From positions 1,867,820 to 1,931,819 of the forward strand of contig ML133493.1 of the NCBI GenBank assembly GCA_003864495.1: 64,000 nt of DNA, read 5' to 3'. Both the position numbers and the translations under genes were made by a program. The notes beneath the pieces were generated by a model. It had not been told where the DNA came from. It worked only from the letters and a program-made list of their open reading frames with translations, and did not search any database. This document shows positions 13,501 to 28,500 of this stretch, in pieces. This DNA is from Nemopilema nomurai. Taxonomy: Eukaryota; Cnidaria; Scyphozoa; Rhizostomeae; Rhizostomatidae. Position 1 is the first letter of the stretch, and each line of letters starts with the position of its first letter.

Positions 13501-16500
13501 ATTCCTTCACCGACTTATTCACTAATAACCTTGCGATCTAAGGATCTTACGCAACGATTTGTCTTCGCTTTAATTGCAATAGCGCTAAGATCATGACGCT
13601 CTCGCAAAGAGTTCTCTAGAAACTAAGACTTCATTTTATGAATGTTTAGTGCAGTAGCATGCTGGTCAGGAGTGGGACAGAGGTTGGGGTAATTACCCCT
13701 CCGGCCAATAAAATCCGAGGGGCACCAATGTAAGCGTTCTCTTGAGCTTTGATGTATCAGTTAGAACTCCATTTACTTGATTATGAAGAAAGGATGTGAG
13801 ATCTCAAAGTGATAGAATAGGGCCAAAATGGTTATATGGTGAATCAGGAAAGTAATGATGATGCAATAAGAATAGAGCTGTCATCTTTTTCGATACCTTG
13901 CAGCTACTTTGCCATCCCACGTACCATCTTATGGATGCATAATGTTGTGTTTTCAAGTCAAATATTTTACTGACTTCAGTTATTCGTGGCCATGATAATT
14001 TTTCCTTGATGATGTATCATTTCGTAGATTCCTAAACCTATTTCATGACCAAATGATAATTTCTAAAATTTGTTCAACCTGCAGGGTGTAAATTTAACTA
14101 AAGGAGCTGGCATTTTGCCCCCTTCCATTTTCTCACCCAGCACGCCACTGAACTTCAGTGGCAAAATTTACTCCAAAATTCTACTTCAAAGTCTATTTCA
14201 ACATGAAGAAAAATAGAATTGTACGGTTGTAGGGGCTGAGTAGAAATTCGCAGCAAAAATTGAGTCCTTAAATGCGGAAAAGAATATAAATGAAGTAGTT
14301 TCCAAATTCACATAATCAGCTTCAAATCAGTGTTTAAATATCAATTTCGTCATTAAGGATACAACTTTGATTTTGTAAGAGCCTTTGATCAGTACTATTT
14401 ATCAAGCTACCATGATAACCTGCTGCCTAATGCTACTTCTACCTCAGCATAATACGAAGTCTGAAATGCTATTAATGCAACGCCGTGCTGGATTATATAC
14501 AGTAAGCCTTTGCAAAGAAAGAGGGTAAGGCCACATTTCCAAATTCCGTAGTCGTCTGCAGATGACGTAAGATAAAACCTTGTTAATGCTAAAGGAGAAG
14601 AACTTGAATTCAAATTTACTTCAACTCTTAATAACAAATTTGAACAATTATAGCATTACTTCCCAGATTGTTGTAACATTGTTCACTGCCTTTTAGAAAT
14701 ATTAAATATTGTGATGTATTGTAGCGACCAGGTTCCACCCTGTAGATTTACAGCGTGTGCAATGTGGGCAATGTTACATGGAACAAAATACACGACTATA
14801 TTGGCTGTTTAGAAGAATGCACCCGTATTGGCATGTTTTTCAATAAACCAAACAAGTATTATGAAATCCGTCTAACAATGCAAAGCAAGATCGATTGATA
14901 TCGAATGAAAGATAGGCGTCAAGGAAATATATGACGCAAATAGTGAGCAATGTGATTATGTCCAAGGCGCAAACAACATTGAACATGGGATTATGAACAA
15001 TGAAGTACGAATCATAAAAAGGCTAGCTCTACCGCATCACAGATCTTCGTCGACGTTATTTGTTACGAAACAGCGGTATCAATAGAATATGGCTGGAATG
15101 GAATGTGGATGGCCTTTCCATTTTAAAGACGAGTGACCAGCTTTAATGCTTGTCGCCAGCCTCGCTTAAGAATGTTATATTGAAATGGTCGTTGCAATTT
15201 ATAAGCTTACCACCAGAATGAGGCTTCCTGCCCTGCAAAGGCCAGGTAAAAAGTTTATGGAAGCTACACCGCCCATCTCATTGATGTAACGAGGGCAAGA
15301 TTTTAAGCAGAATGCTATACAATTCAAAGTTTTATTTTACACAACAATTTTCGCTGTAGATACCAATGAATGCACTTCAAAAACGTCATGTGACCCCAAC
15401 GCTGTGTGCAGCAATACCATTGGATCGTTCAATTGCACGTGTTTGGATGGCTTCAAAGGTGACGGCTTCAGCTGCACTGGTACGCCAAGCTTGCCTTTTT
15501 GCCAGACCTTTAAATTCAGCAAAGAAAGCATGCACATACCTACCCTGGGTAGCAGACTCACGGGCCGTGCTATAACTGATTCACTCTAAGTTTTCTCTGA
15601 ATGGCATTTTATGAACTGGAATACAATGTATACAAGACTGAAGTAGATTTAGATATATACTTGGTTTTTCGTTCACTTTGCATCTAACTTGCTGAAACCT
15701 TATTGTCTTATAATGTATTTGTATCGTTTGTTTCCGTTTTAAGTACCCCAAAGCAATACTGAAGACTTTTAAGCAAGTATAGACGAAAGACACGACGGCA
15801 ACTCAAATGAATATTGTCTTGTTGCTTTGCAGATGTAGATGAATGTCTGGTTGGCACACACTCTTGCAACCTCCAATTCGGTATTTGCACCAACACCATT
15901 GGCTCCCATGAGTGCAGTTGCATGGCTGGCATGACAGGAGATGGAACCAACTGCAGAAGTAGCTTTTCTTGCATTCTCCCATTCATTTAAAAAAACCTGC
16001 TGTTCTGCAAAGATTGGAGCAAAGACTATTATCTAATTAAGACCATATTTTAAATGAAAATTTTAGAAGATTTACAAACAAGCTCTGTTTTTTGTGGCAG
16101 GAAAGTCAAGCCAAATTTTCATTCATTTTTCATTATTTGCCATTGAAGTGGATATGAATATTTATTCATTCTCTGTTTTCCTTAGAGCTAACCAAATCAT
16201 ACAGAGTAGCTGTTTCTCTTCTTGATATTCGCTGGAGTACTGCATTGAAAAATACTGAATCTAGCGAATTCAAGAGTTTGCAATCGAATCTACAGAAGCA
16301 GGTTTGTTAAAAAGCTTTGCAATCATCACCCCCCAACCACCTCACCCTACTTTTTCATCTACGAGAAATTATCTTCTGGAATTAAATTGGAAATCATGAA
16401 CAAAGCGTAGCCTTGAGAATGTTCTTACATTCGAAGATATTTATTAAAAAACTGAAAATCAAAAATGATGCTATAAGCATTCTTCGAATGGCATTCTTTG

Positions 16501-19500
16501 TGGCCAAATCTGATATTTAGCTTTCAAAATAACCTTTCGTGACTAGAAATGAGTAGATGTACTTTGCATAAGAACTTATAACGAAACAGCGCTAAGGACT
16601 TTCTGCTTTGCAATATCTGCAACAATTAATCGAAAGTCTTACGCTTTCTAGATAGAAGATCTTTACCGCGTTGACACCATATTTTTGTCTATAAGAGTTC
16701 TCAACTTCAGGTAAGTCCAATAAACTAATTTGCTAAAATGCTGTAAAAATGTATCTTTCATACTTTTTTCTTGATAACTAGAATATTTCGGAGGTAGCGC
16801 CCTCTAATGCTTTGAGAGTGACTAGAATAGAGTGACTACTTGTTGAGGAGAGCCACCACCAAACCAAGGCAATTTCATTTATACAGGGCACTTTTCGATC
16901 CAATCTACTTGGCAGACATTGGCAACTCTTAGCTTCAAATATGTGGATAAAATGTCATTATGGTAACCGGTTTCAACAAGAATACGTCTTACTGGGTCTG
17001 CTTTAGAAGTTAACTTAGTTTCTGGGCTTATCATAAGCGCCTTGAACTAACGTCTTAATCATTATTTGGAGCTAAGGGGATTCCAGCGGAATCATTGACC
17101 GGTAACTTCTGGTTTCCGGTAACTTAAAAGAAAAATAGATCCCTGCTTTTGAACAAAAATTCGCAGGAATTTTGAAGAAGAAATAAAAAGAGACCTTGAA
17201 TTTCTACTTTTTTATCTTCGTGTCGTTTATAATGCAAAGGTTATATGCAAAATAACATTTCCTCGCAATTATGCAGTTTTTGCAGTTCTTTGTGTCTGAT
17301 ACCTTGGACCTGTTAGCAATGCATTAATCTACTTTCTTGTCTATATACAATGCAATAGCTTTACTTTCCGTGAAATTTGCCTGCAGATTTGGGTCTGTCC
17401 TAGCAACATTCGACATCGACTTTCACCCAAATGCAACTCATCCAAACAGCAAATTGAAAGCTTCGGTCAGGAGAGGCAGCATCGGGACGCTGCGCGTAAA
17501 CCCGGACTATCTAGCTGCGGTGGAGCTCGGTAACGATTTGCTTCAGAATCACAAATTGTTGTTTGTATAGAATTAGAAAACATTTGATCACTGTCTTTGT
17601 TACAAAGGGCCAAAGACTTTTGCAATGTTGAAAGGTGGAGGGAACCTTGGCTCATTCAGCATCCGTTCACGCTGTTTACTTTTACATTTGTTCGTTTGTG
17701 GATATCCTAACACGTACTCGTTTGTGGATGCCGGTTTATTGAGACAAAGAAAATTTAAGGTGTTGCACTTAAATCACTCAAGTACAAAGAAAATGAATAC
17801 TTGTCATTGCAGCTTTTCGCCAACGTCACCATACCATTTTTGTTATTTTATTAGCAAGAGAAATTACGTAGCCTCAAACCAAACGCTATAGAATTTGAAA
17901 CTGTTGCATTATTTCGAAGTGACTCAAACCAACATGTGGTTTTCGCTTAATGTTCTATAGAAAGGAGTTCTCAATATGAAACACGCAATTCAATTTGCAG
18001 CAAGATTAGACAAAATTATTCCTGTACCCGCATCCGAAGCCAATTTTTAATTAGACTAATCCAGTTGAGATGTACGCTCCTTGAGGCAATCCCCTTTCAA
18101 TTCTACAAGATAAATCTATGCAAAGCTCATGCAAAAGGCAGCATAATGTGCAAGAAACATTGCAACATTTGTTCGCAGATTTCTTACATGCTAGCACGAA
18201 TTCTCTACCCAGGTCTTCCTAACGTCTAGTGTAATCACACCTGCCATCCAACCTTTAAATATATGTAAACACTGTGGATTTCTCTGCATCTAGGTGCCTG
18301 TCATTCTCCGTGCATTGCGGATGCTGTGTGCATTAAGACGAATGGACATGGCGTGTGCAAATGCGCTGACGGGTTTATTGGCAACGGGCAAATGTGCATA
18401 GGCTAGTAAATTTTTATTCTTTTTTAATTAGAAGCAAGTGCCCTCTGCACTTATAATAGCCAATTGAGATAAAATTCTAAGTTGGAAGGCACAGATGTTA
18501 TACGTTTGCCTATACTTTGTTGGTCTTTCGTCTTTCTTTTTACAAGCAAAATAGTTATTGCCTAATGAAGATGTATATAGATTTTATTTACTTACCTCTA
18601 TAGAGTCATTTTTTGTGATTTCTATAATTGCTTTTTATTGTGGTTTTTATCAGATAGGCCATGATTTAAAATTGAAAAAACAATTTGAACACGTCAAGCA
18701 GAAATAATTTGCCAAACCTTTTTAGGATAAGAAAGCTTTGTCAAATAATAAAATGTACCCCCATTCTAAGGGTGCCGCTATTGAACATCGTAGCCTAAAT
18801 GCTTCTTTCTTTTCGCAGATGTGGACGAATGCAGCGTGGTTAATGGTGGCTGCAGCCATGTTTGTAGCAATATGAATGGCAGCTACGCTTGTTCGTGCAA
18901 CAGGGGATTCTCGCTTCACATTGATGGCAGATCCTGTATTGGTAGGCCTTGTTGACAGAAACATTCTGGGGTGGACATGATGTATGGGAAACAAATGAGC
19001 TTGGGAATCAATGCCACATTCTGTTGAGCTTTCAAAGTTTTTTAACATTAGAAGCGAATACTATAAAGGGCCCCGATGCAGACAAAAATACCTTCAATAA
19101 AACTTGTGTACTCCTCGAATACCTGGGTAACGAGGTTTTAAAATTATAGACAATTTCATACAAGTGTGGGAATTCTTGAAACAATTAGAAATTTGTCTTT
19201 ACTATACTCGTTCTGAAATCGAGGAAAGTATTAAAAATATCTACAAGTATAGACAGTTTTAAGCAAGTATGCATAAAATTAAGAAGTACAAATATTCTAT
19301 GTTTTCGTCAGCATCGGAACTCCATAGACTATATTCTACCAATTTTCTCGGAGTACTTTGCAACGTTCAATGTTGAGAGTCTATCGAATGAGAATAATAT
19401 ACAAACTTTCGGCTCCTTTTCCAAAGCTTAAAGGGGAAACTTTAAATTCTGAAATGATGGGTCACCTCCTGTAAGCAAAATTTTAAAGTTTGCTATTTCA

Positions 19501-22500
19501 TTGATGTGGTATCTGCTTGGGACTTGCAACGTAAAACTATGCCTATTAGCACATTTGCAGATGAATTCCAGATGACTCAATTCAAATTACCACTGGAGGC
19601 ATTACTTGATAATCATTCAGGAATATTTGTGTTTCGAGAATTCAAGTTCTTTGGTTTGTTCCTGCTAGACTTGTTGTATTCTATTTCAGGCAATTCAGTT
19701 GACCCGCTGTGTCTGACGGAGTGGCGACAAAATCTCAAATGGAACGCAGCACTTCCAGGCAATGTTGTTAGGCAAAGCTGTCCTTCAACACACCTCGGTA
19801 CGGACATTGTGGACTCTACGCTAACCGGCAGCCATTTTGTTTGCAAACAGCCGAAACGCTGAATGCTGAAAATGACCTAGGCGTACTACTTCGGCTCTCC
19901 GCTGACATAGTGCTTTTATCAAATCTTTTATTATTTTATTTTATTTCTTTTAAACTTTGCCTGAATAATCTTATATTTTAATGTCCACGAGAGCACTCTG
20001 ATAGTGATGCGCATACGACGCATCAGGAAAAACACTGGTGTTGTAAACAAGTGGACGTTTAGAACTGCAAGATGGGATTGAACGTAGTGCATTATGGTAT
20101 AGGCTCAACGCGCTGCTGGTTAGCGCAGAGCCTTTGACTTGGAAAATTGATAATGTCATTTTTATGTATATGCCCTTGGCTGATGAAATTCACGTTCATT
20201 TTTCCATTGCATTTATTGCCTCTCAGATATCTATTGAGATCAGTTGCGTGCCCCCTAGGTACTGCTTCAAGAGTCTGTCTCAAACCTGGTGGTTGGGACG
20301 CTCCCATCATGACTAAATGCGTTCTGCCTGGATTGCTGGCACTGAGAGCTAAGGTATGTCAAATTACAGGAGCTACTACCCTTGAAAAAAGTTTAAACAC
20401 GCTTTATTTGCATGGCATACGGAATGACAATCGTTTGGCAGAACTCGACCTCTTCCTTTTAGGTGAAGCAGCGCCAGGACTCGTTGCAATGGAAAGAGAT
20501 TCTGAAGTACCTTGAGGAACTGTTTGATGCAATCGATGTTACGACCCATACCCTCTACTCTGGTGACATTCTCACTTCACGGGAGGTGATAGCTACCCTC
20601 TTGACTGCAGCTAATCGATCCGAATCGATGCAAAATTTACACGAATCAAGATCCTTTTTTGCGGTAATTATGCTTTACTCTCTTACCAGAAAGCCAATTC
20701 TTGTCGACGATTCAAAAAATGAATGAAAAAGGAATTCACTTAGGGCATCTTGCTATTGCTAAGTCCATAGGCGTCAGCCCCTTCCTTCCCCCTCCCTTAG
20801 TTGAAAATAATTAAATGTTAGCCGGCAAAATATTAACAGTGAAATTCATAATTAAATCGAGAATAATCTTGTGATTCCAGTTTTTATATACAAAGAAAAA
20901 ACAATTAAAAAGTAAAGCTGAAACATCACTTTTTTAGTTTCAAGACTTTATAGAGCAACATGGTATAGAAACATAATATATTTTTGCCCCTGTTGTTAAA
21001 AGCTTACATTTTATCTTGTTGCTCACTTGAGCAGAAATTTGCAGCAACCCCCAACTTTTGTGCACCCCTACGCCGATGCATTTTTGCAAGGTTCTGTACC
21101 AAATAAAGACTCCTTCCTTATTTCAGCTTTTCGTCAATGCAATCGATCAATTAGTAAGTAAGATGTCAATGCAATCATGGGGTGGAATGCCCAAGGTGAG
21201 TGTGCGTGCTCATTTCGAGAGAAGCAGCCATTATCATTTGTTTCGCAATTTCAAACTCTTGACCATATCAACAGGACGGCTTCCTAACTTGAGCCATTAA
21301 TCTTCGTATATTCGTCTCCTTTTGCATTCTAGAGTGGAGCAGAGGCGTTGAAAGTTCTTGATTTGATTTTGAAAGGAGCTGAGATATATGCGACCCGTCA
21401 AATTGAAGTTGCAAGAAACAACAGTTTAATGCTGCCAGACCTGTACAAAGATCTCAAAATGAGCATTCAGTCAGCAAGCATAAGTATGTTTGTATCATAC
21501 ACTTCTTAGAAGCTACTTGAAAAATTATTTTCTGAAGTTCTAAAGTTTTGATAAGTCTACTCAAAATACTGTTTGCGTAATCTGAGCAATCCAGTGATCC
21601 GAGTGGATTAAAGACCTGAGTGATCCGAATAAATTGCATCTTATGTAGCAGTGAATATGCAAAAGAACTAGTAATAAACTTTCAAGAAATGTTCTTTATT
21701 TGCCTATCGTGGAATTTCTAAAAAGCTGCAAGTAGCATGCGAGAAAGAGGTTTCTTCGTTTGAAACAGAGGTTGCTTGAAATGGCTCAGATTGCATCACA
21801 AACACACATGAAGTATAAAAAACAAATGACTATAATTGTCAGTGCCTTGGTGTACCGAGCAATTTCAAAATTATGCTTCCCTTGTTATTCAAAACAAGTT
21901 ATCTCTTCTTTTTTTGCACCATCTTTTTTCTACGTTCGCTTGCTCCTTGCTTGTCTATTTGCATGCATTGATTCTGGTTAAGGCTCCCTGTAACAAATAG
22001 ACAGAAAGCTTTGATTCGCTTAACATTTGTGAAAGAATTTTGCCGTGAGTCTTTTGAACTTCTTATTTTTTCAAAGAGTTAAGAAAGTGGCTAAGAGCAG
22101 ACAGTATCACAGACATGTCATAACACATCTTGTGTCTCTGGGCAAATCCTTTTTATTTCTTTTGACAGTGTGGTTAGGGTTCGAAACTTTCCCTTTTTTG
22201 GGATTTCCGTATTTATGTGTGACTATAATCTCGTGGTTTCGAAAACAACTTTATTATATAATGTTATTCAATAGCGCAGTCTTCACGTGAAATATTGAAC
22301 AAAAATTTGACAAAAAAGATTAGGGTGACTTTTAGTAACAAAATTTAATAAAACTACCTGCATTGGAGCCTAGATTTTCACGCAAGTTCTCGTGCATGAT
22401 TGCATAAATTCATAGCGGGCGATTTGTATTTTGATGGGCCCGAAATGTGAAGATAAAAAAAGGTTAAGTGAAGACCGCTACAAAGGTTGGCGGGAAAAAA

Positions 22501-25500
22501 ATTTCCAACATTGGTTATTATAGAGGGTCCTTACAAACTACCCAAATGAATAAAAGAACACTTTAGCTACAACTTGCTTTTACTAAAACTGCTTTTACGC
22601 AGAATGTACTCAACAACCCAGTCAAATGAATGTAATCGTTACGTTAGGCTCGGAATAACAAACCACTGCTGGTCAGACATGTCTATTTATGTGCAAAGGT
22701 GAATCGCCTGGGCCTTTGGCATTAGAATCCTAGTTTGTGTAGCTATTATATAAGGTCTCGTTTCGAAAAAGGAGGTAAAATTACGTTATTCAAGTATCGA
22801 GTGTCTATAGACTCTCTCAAAGAGGACAAATGAATGCAAAGCAAAGTCGTTTTTTATCTAGCCTAGGCCACAGATTTTTTGAAGCTATTACTTGTAATTG
22901 AATTTTCACAGCCCTTGGGACGTGTGCTTTGTAGTAGCCCCATGCCATAAGCCTTTCCATGGTTTTTAGCCCCATGCCATGAATTAGGCGGCACGCGGCA
23001 AAAAAATTTCGTTCTAATTTAAAAATCATTTAAAAATATCCAATTGGGCTCATTCAAAATGTAATTGCCATGTTATAAACTTAAAACTTTATACTTGTAG
23101 GTAAAAAACTTTGAAACATCAATTCGTCAGCCTTTCCTTGTTACTTACTCTGTTAAATACAGTAGCCTTGAAAAGACCTAAAATGAGTATCGCGCGCAAC
23201 ACGGCAAATTTCTCTAAAAATCAGCACCATTTCGTATCAATCGAAATTCGGAGTAAACATTATTAATTGAACTCCTTTCAGTGCAAAAATTGTCGTCATT
23301 GGTCACTGTTTCTAAGGCAATTCATGACATTTTTCCACCTAATTCATAATGGCGCTAAAAACCATGAAAAGGTTTATTAATCTTATGAATTTGCCACAGA
23401 CTATGTTTATCAATATATATGTTTCAGCGGTTTCATTATTGATAGTCTTCCGCCATTTATTCACTTCCTAGATATTGATATCGCAATTGTGAAACAAACT
23501 GGATTTCCAGGCTACCTTTGGCCAAATTCTACAGCAAAATCAACCAAGAACTCTACAGCATCAGTCTGGTATCGCAGCTCACTTTTTGAAAAAGCTACGC
23601 ATGTAAACACGGCGAAAGGTATTCAAATTTGGTCAATTTGGCTGGTTTTGCAGATATGTCAGAACTGCGATAATTTTAACGCCTGCTCTACATGTCAAAA
23701 ATCACAAAAACACTTTCAAGCAAATTAAATTTCAGGTGCAAATGTATGAACTCTTTATCCAGCTAGTCAGTGGTGAGGCAGCTCTTGCCAAGTTATGTGT
23801 CGAGCTGTATACATGTGCAGCAATAATGGCAAATTACGGAGCGTGAAATCAAAATGCCTGCCCTGATTGTTATGTGCTACATATTATTTCTACGAGAAAA
23901 TCATTTCTTGAATTTACAATGTCTCGCAAAGGATGGGGCAACCTGCATGGTTGTTGCAAGTCTTGCTGGTGCCCGAAAAGTTATTGCGGGCATTTGAGTT
24001 ACTCAGGGTTTAGTTAAACCTCTTTTCATGATAAATGCCAAAGCAGTTGAGAGAAGCATTCCAATCAAAAATCACAGGGGATATTTTCCATAGGAATATA
24101 TCGACATCTCGGATGCTACTCTGATAACGCCAGAGATCACACACTACCAAACATAGAACAAACACATTCGTTGCTTACTGACAACTTTCTAACCCGGGAG
24201 AAAGCCATCCAGAAATGTGCTCTTGTTGCTAAAGAAAGGGCCTACCAAGTGTTTGGCATTCAAGATGGTGGCTGGTGTGCTGCTTCCAAAAACTCTTACC
24301 TGACGTTCAATAAGTATGGAAAAGCACAGAACTGCGTCAATGGTAAAGGAGGAATGCTATCTTTTGACATCTATCAGATAAAAGGTGAGAGATCATCTGT
24401 TAAAGAAGTATTTTTTCCACTTCATTAAATCTGGTTATCTAAAGGTTTTTACAAGCCATCACCTCGGTTTCTACTTTGCACAAAAGTGCTTTCACTAAAA
24501 CCAGATCTACTTTTTCGATCCTTCCGATCACAGCATGTGCTATCATCAATGTGTCGCAGGCAGCCTTCCGATGAGTGTTTCCATGTAAAAAAAGACTGTC
24601 AGAGACATGTCTGTCATCTACCCGCGACACATCGCAGGCAGCCTTGCGAATGTTACGTCTATATGGAAACCAGGCTTATGAATCAAACGCAGATGACTGT
24701 CGTCGTGGTCACAGTTGGGTGCTGTCCTAACGTGTGAAGGATTGTCAAATTACATCAAATGCCTTTTATTCAAGCTCTGCTTATATTCCTTAGAGTTCTA
24801 CTCTGGCATTGCTACTGTGGTTCTAAATGATTTTGGGAAGGTATTTGCAAACGAGCTGACAAGGTAACATCCTTGTTGATTAGGAATGCAAACTTTGCCA
24901 AATGAGACCAGCTTAAAGTTTAGTTTACACGAGCAAGTTTTCTCTGACAATTTTTCATATGGCAAATAAAAGCTTGCATGCCAGCTTTTGAAAAAGTACA
25001 CTTGTCATATGAAAAATTGCCATATGAGCTCAAATTGACTTCACCTACACGAGCAAAAAAAATTGTCAATTAAAAATTGTCATAGTAAACTTGCTTGTGT
25101 AAACTACGCTTAACGAAGTATCCCAATCGTGTGGCATCAAAGTTGTCTTTCCAAATCTTTTATTAATTAATTTATGATTCTTAATATGCTTTTCTCACTT
25201 TTGCTAGTGCTAAATGTTATTGTCCATTTTGATGTTTAAGTAATAATGGAAATTTATCTTTTTCTATATATTCGCTGTTTCGAAAGAAACTGTGCTCCTT
25301 TCAAGCTGACTCATTCTTTGACAGCATCAATTCAGTCACCCTACCTCAGATTGGATCTTCTTTGGTGGCTAATTCCATATTCCCAAGTGGATACTTCAAC
25401 AGCCTGCCTGACTCTATAGCTGTCACGTTCTCGATGTCTGTACGTATTTGCCAGTTTGCTAGTGCGCGTTTTGATAAGCAGTCACACTCTATCATGAAAT

Positions 25501-28500
25501 AACTGCTAACCGTAAGACATGCTTTGTCGTTCTTTCCAAACATGCCACTGAAGAAGCAGTGTGCAAGCTAGGGAAAATAATTTGATTAACATTCCTATCA
25601 TTTGGGCCGAATCACTACGATGCTACTTCCAGCAAACCTACAGTTGGGTCTTATTAAATCACAAATAAGCATGGCTAGGTTACCTCATTTTTGATGCCAC
25701 GGCATTTAATCTTGCTAGGGAGGTAGGACGTAGGACCTAGAAATTGGGGGGTCACTTTTGGGCCTCCCAGGGGCATTTTTGTATGGTTTGCCCATGGCCC
25801 ATCAGGCCTCTAGATCCTGCATCATTGGATCTTGCTTGTACGCTCATGCAAGGCCTGCACCAATGGACACGATTTTACGGGACGAGAACCCTGCGTTGTT
25901 GTTATCCCTTGAGGCTTGTTTATAGATGACTTTCTGCACCTGATCCTAGGTTAATGCCGTCTCTTTTTTTTGTTTCAGATTACCAATGAAACATTGCTTA
26001 GTTGCCAGCGGATTGAAGCAAACGGGTATTTCACATTTTGTAAATGGTCAATGTTGTTGTGTGCCACTAATTTCCCTAATTATCATTGATACTTGAGCAA
26101 GGGACAATGTTTCGATCATTTATTGATTAATTCAACATATGCCAGAATGCTATTAGATGAAAAGCCAATAAAACATTTTCTAACACAGTGCAACTTATTG
26201 AAGTTCTTTTTATATCAATCAAGAGAAAATCTTTTGAGATGGAGCGCTGATGGCAAGATTTTTCAAGCACGTGACAAAACAGAGTGTGGCTACCCCCGTC
26301 TTGGAGTTTATCTTCTGCTGTCCAACTACACACAACCTGATGTGAGTATCTTGATTCCTTAACCAACTCCATGGCCCGGATCCGAACGGGTCTGCGCCAA
26401 GACATGCGCAGATAGGGTTTCCGCTTACGCCGGAACTGCTTGATCCGTACCGTTATGACTTTTTCTCCAAAGTGAACCAATTTGAATCTGTTCCAGTTGT
26501 GGTCTAATGTTATCGCTAAAAAGACAGTTCAGATCGGTCTACAGTTTGGATTCGTTTCCATGTAAACAGGACCTAAAATGATGATTATCTCGAGTGCTGA
26601 TTATCTTGAATACGTTTTCAAAAACGTCTGCTTTCGCGATTATGTTCACGCTGCGATTCAGAGGCCTCGTAAATTCCACATTTTCATTTCTTTTAAAAAT
26701 TCCGCATTTTGTATTTCTTGATCGCAAAAGGAAGGCATCTTTTGTCCGCTTTTACATTTGTATGGAGATTTCTAAACATGGCCTCATTTTTCCTGATTGT
26801 AAACCAATAATCTGAACTTTTTAAACAAACAATTTTTGCTGAAATTAAAGAAGATAATGATCGGGAATTCTCAAAAGGAGAGCTAAATTAGGACTAGTTC
26901 TATATAGACCTAGACACTTTTAGAAACCAGAAAGTTGACAATGATGCCATTCTGATTAAATGTGGGATAAGTAGAACCTACTCCTATCAAAGGCAGCGCA
27001 TGTGCAACCGAGTAGGAAATTCATAATAGGACAGGGAGGGACCAAAAAGTGAAATCTCAAAAACGACCAAGCTTCCGTCAACACCTAACCCAAAACTTCT
27101 AGATATGCCTATCATTTGTTTCGATCTTTTAATCGTATGGCAAATGTCGTTTGTCTCTCAAATAGATCTCAGTCTGACTTTTGGTAATCTTTATAGAAGG
27201 AAGGTAACTAAGTAAGAAACTTCCTTTTTCAGACGTCACGTTGGAGTTTGCAATCTATGGACAAGATGACCTTCTCTTTTGTCAGCTGTGGAATATCTTG
27301 CGTTTGCTTATTCATCGGCGTATTTGTCTCCGTTTTCTATGGGTAGGCCTAACTTTATCTGATTTAGCCTTGAAACGTGATGTTCTCCCATTAACTGATT
27401 AGTACTGTGAGCAGAATTAAGCAGTTGGAGAGACAATGCCCTTTAAAGTACTAGACAACATGACGATGATGTGATGACCGATATTTGATTACTGAGCCTC
27501 TTGTTTCATAAAGAAACTCAAAGAAAACCAATGCCGATTCAAAGATTCTAAAACTCTCTTTGTTGCTACATAGCTGTTGATATAAGTCCTTGAATGAAGA
27601 AAACCAAAAGTCAACCTTGCTGAAACAATATTTATCTTTGGAGCTTCCACATACCTTTAATTACAACCTACCCTAGATCGCAGTGATGTCATTTTATGCT
27701 ATGCTTCTTGTCACAAACTTCAGAAACTGTTAGATCAGAAAGCTTACCTGGAATAAGGAGGCTTACCTGGAATAAGGAGGCTTACCTGGAATAAGGAGGC
27801 TTACCTGGAATAAGGAGGCTTACCTGGAATAAAGATGCTTACCTGGAATAAGGAGGCTTATCTGGAATAAGGAGGCTTATCTGGAATAAGGAGGCTTATC
27901 TGGAATAAGGAGGCTTACCTGGAATAAGGAGGCTTATCTGGAATAAGGAGGCTTAACTAGAACAAGAAGGCTCAGTTGGGTAGTCTCCCTTCCACGAAAG
28001 GTCTAGAAATGAGCATTTTCTTGACTCCATAAATGTAGAGCACACCCATGGCATAATTGACATAAGAATTTGAATGGACAGGTAATGGTCCATAAACCCC
28101 TTTTTCAACTTCTGAACCTTTTTTGCAGCGAAAGTATGGCCATCCCTTCAATCAGCTTCAATCAAGCACTAATGGCCGCTGCTTCTCAAATTGGCATCAT
28201 CTACGGGCTTCACCAGAATACCTATCAGGTATCTACCACTTATTTGAAATTTTCACAAAATGAAGTGAAAGTGTTTACGTAGATTTTGACTTTTCCTGGC
28301 AAAAATCTCCCATAGCATAAACTCAAGAGCCATTGCAAGCAGAGATTGCAAGCAGAAATTGCAAGCATAAAGACATCGCTTCATCATTTAATCTCCACCT
28401 TCATTACGATCAGCTTTGATGTTGAAGACATCTTTACGCGAGGAAGCTCAAGCCATAATTATAAAATTGACGGAAACGTTTTGCTAATTCGGAAAACTGC

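Noticed and set aside
23730..23760. Possible receptor exon at acceptor tttcag|GTGCAAATG
   Set aside because: In the required phase it meets a stop after three codons.
27742..27969. Regular array resembling CRISPR repeats
   Set aside because: Units are contiguous with no unique spacers, in a eukaryotic intron; it is a minisatellite.
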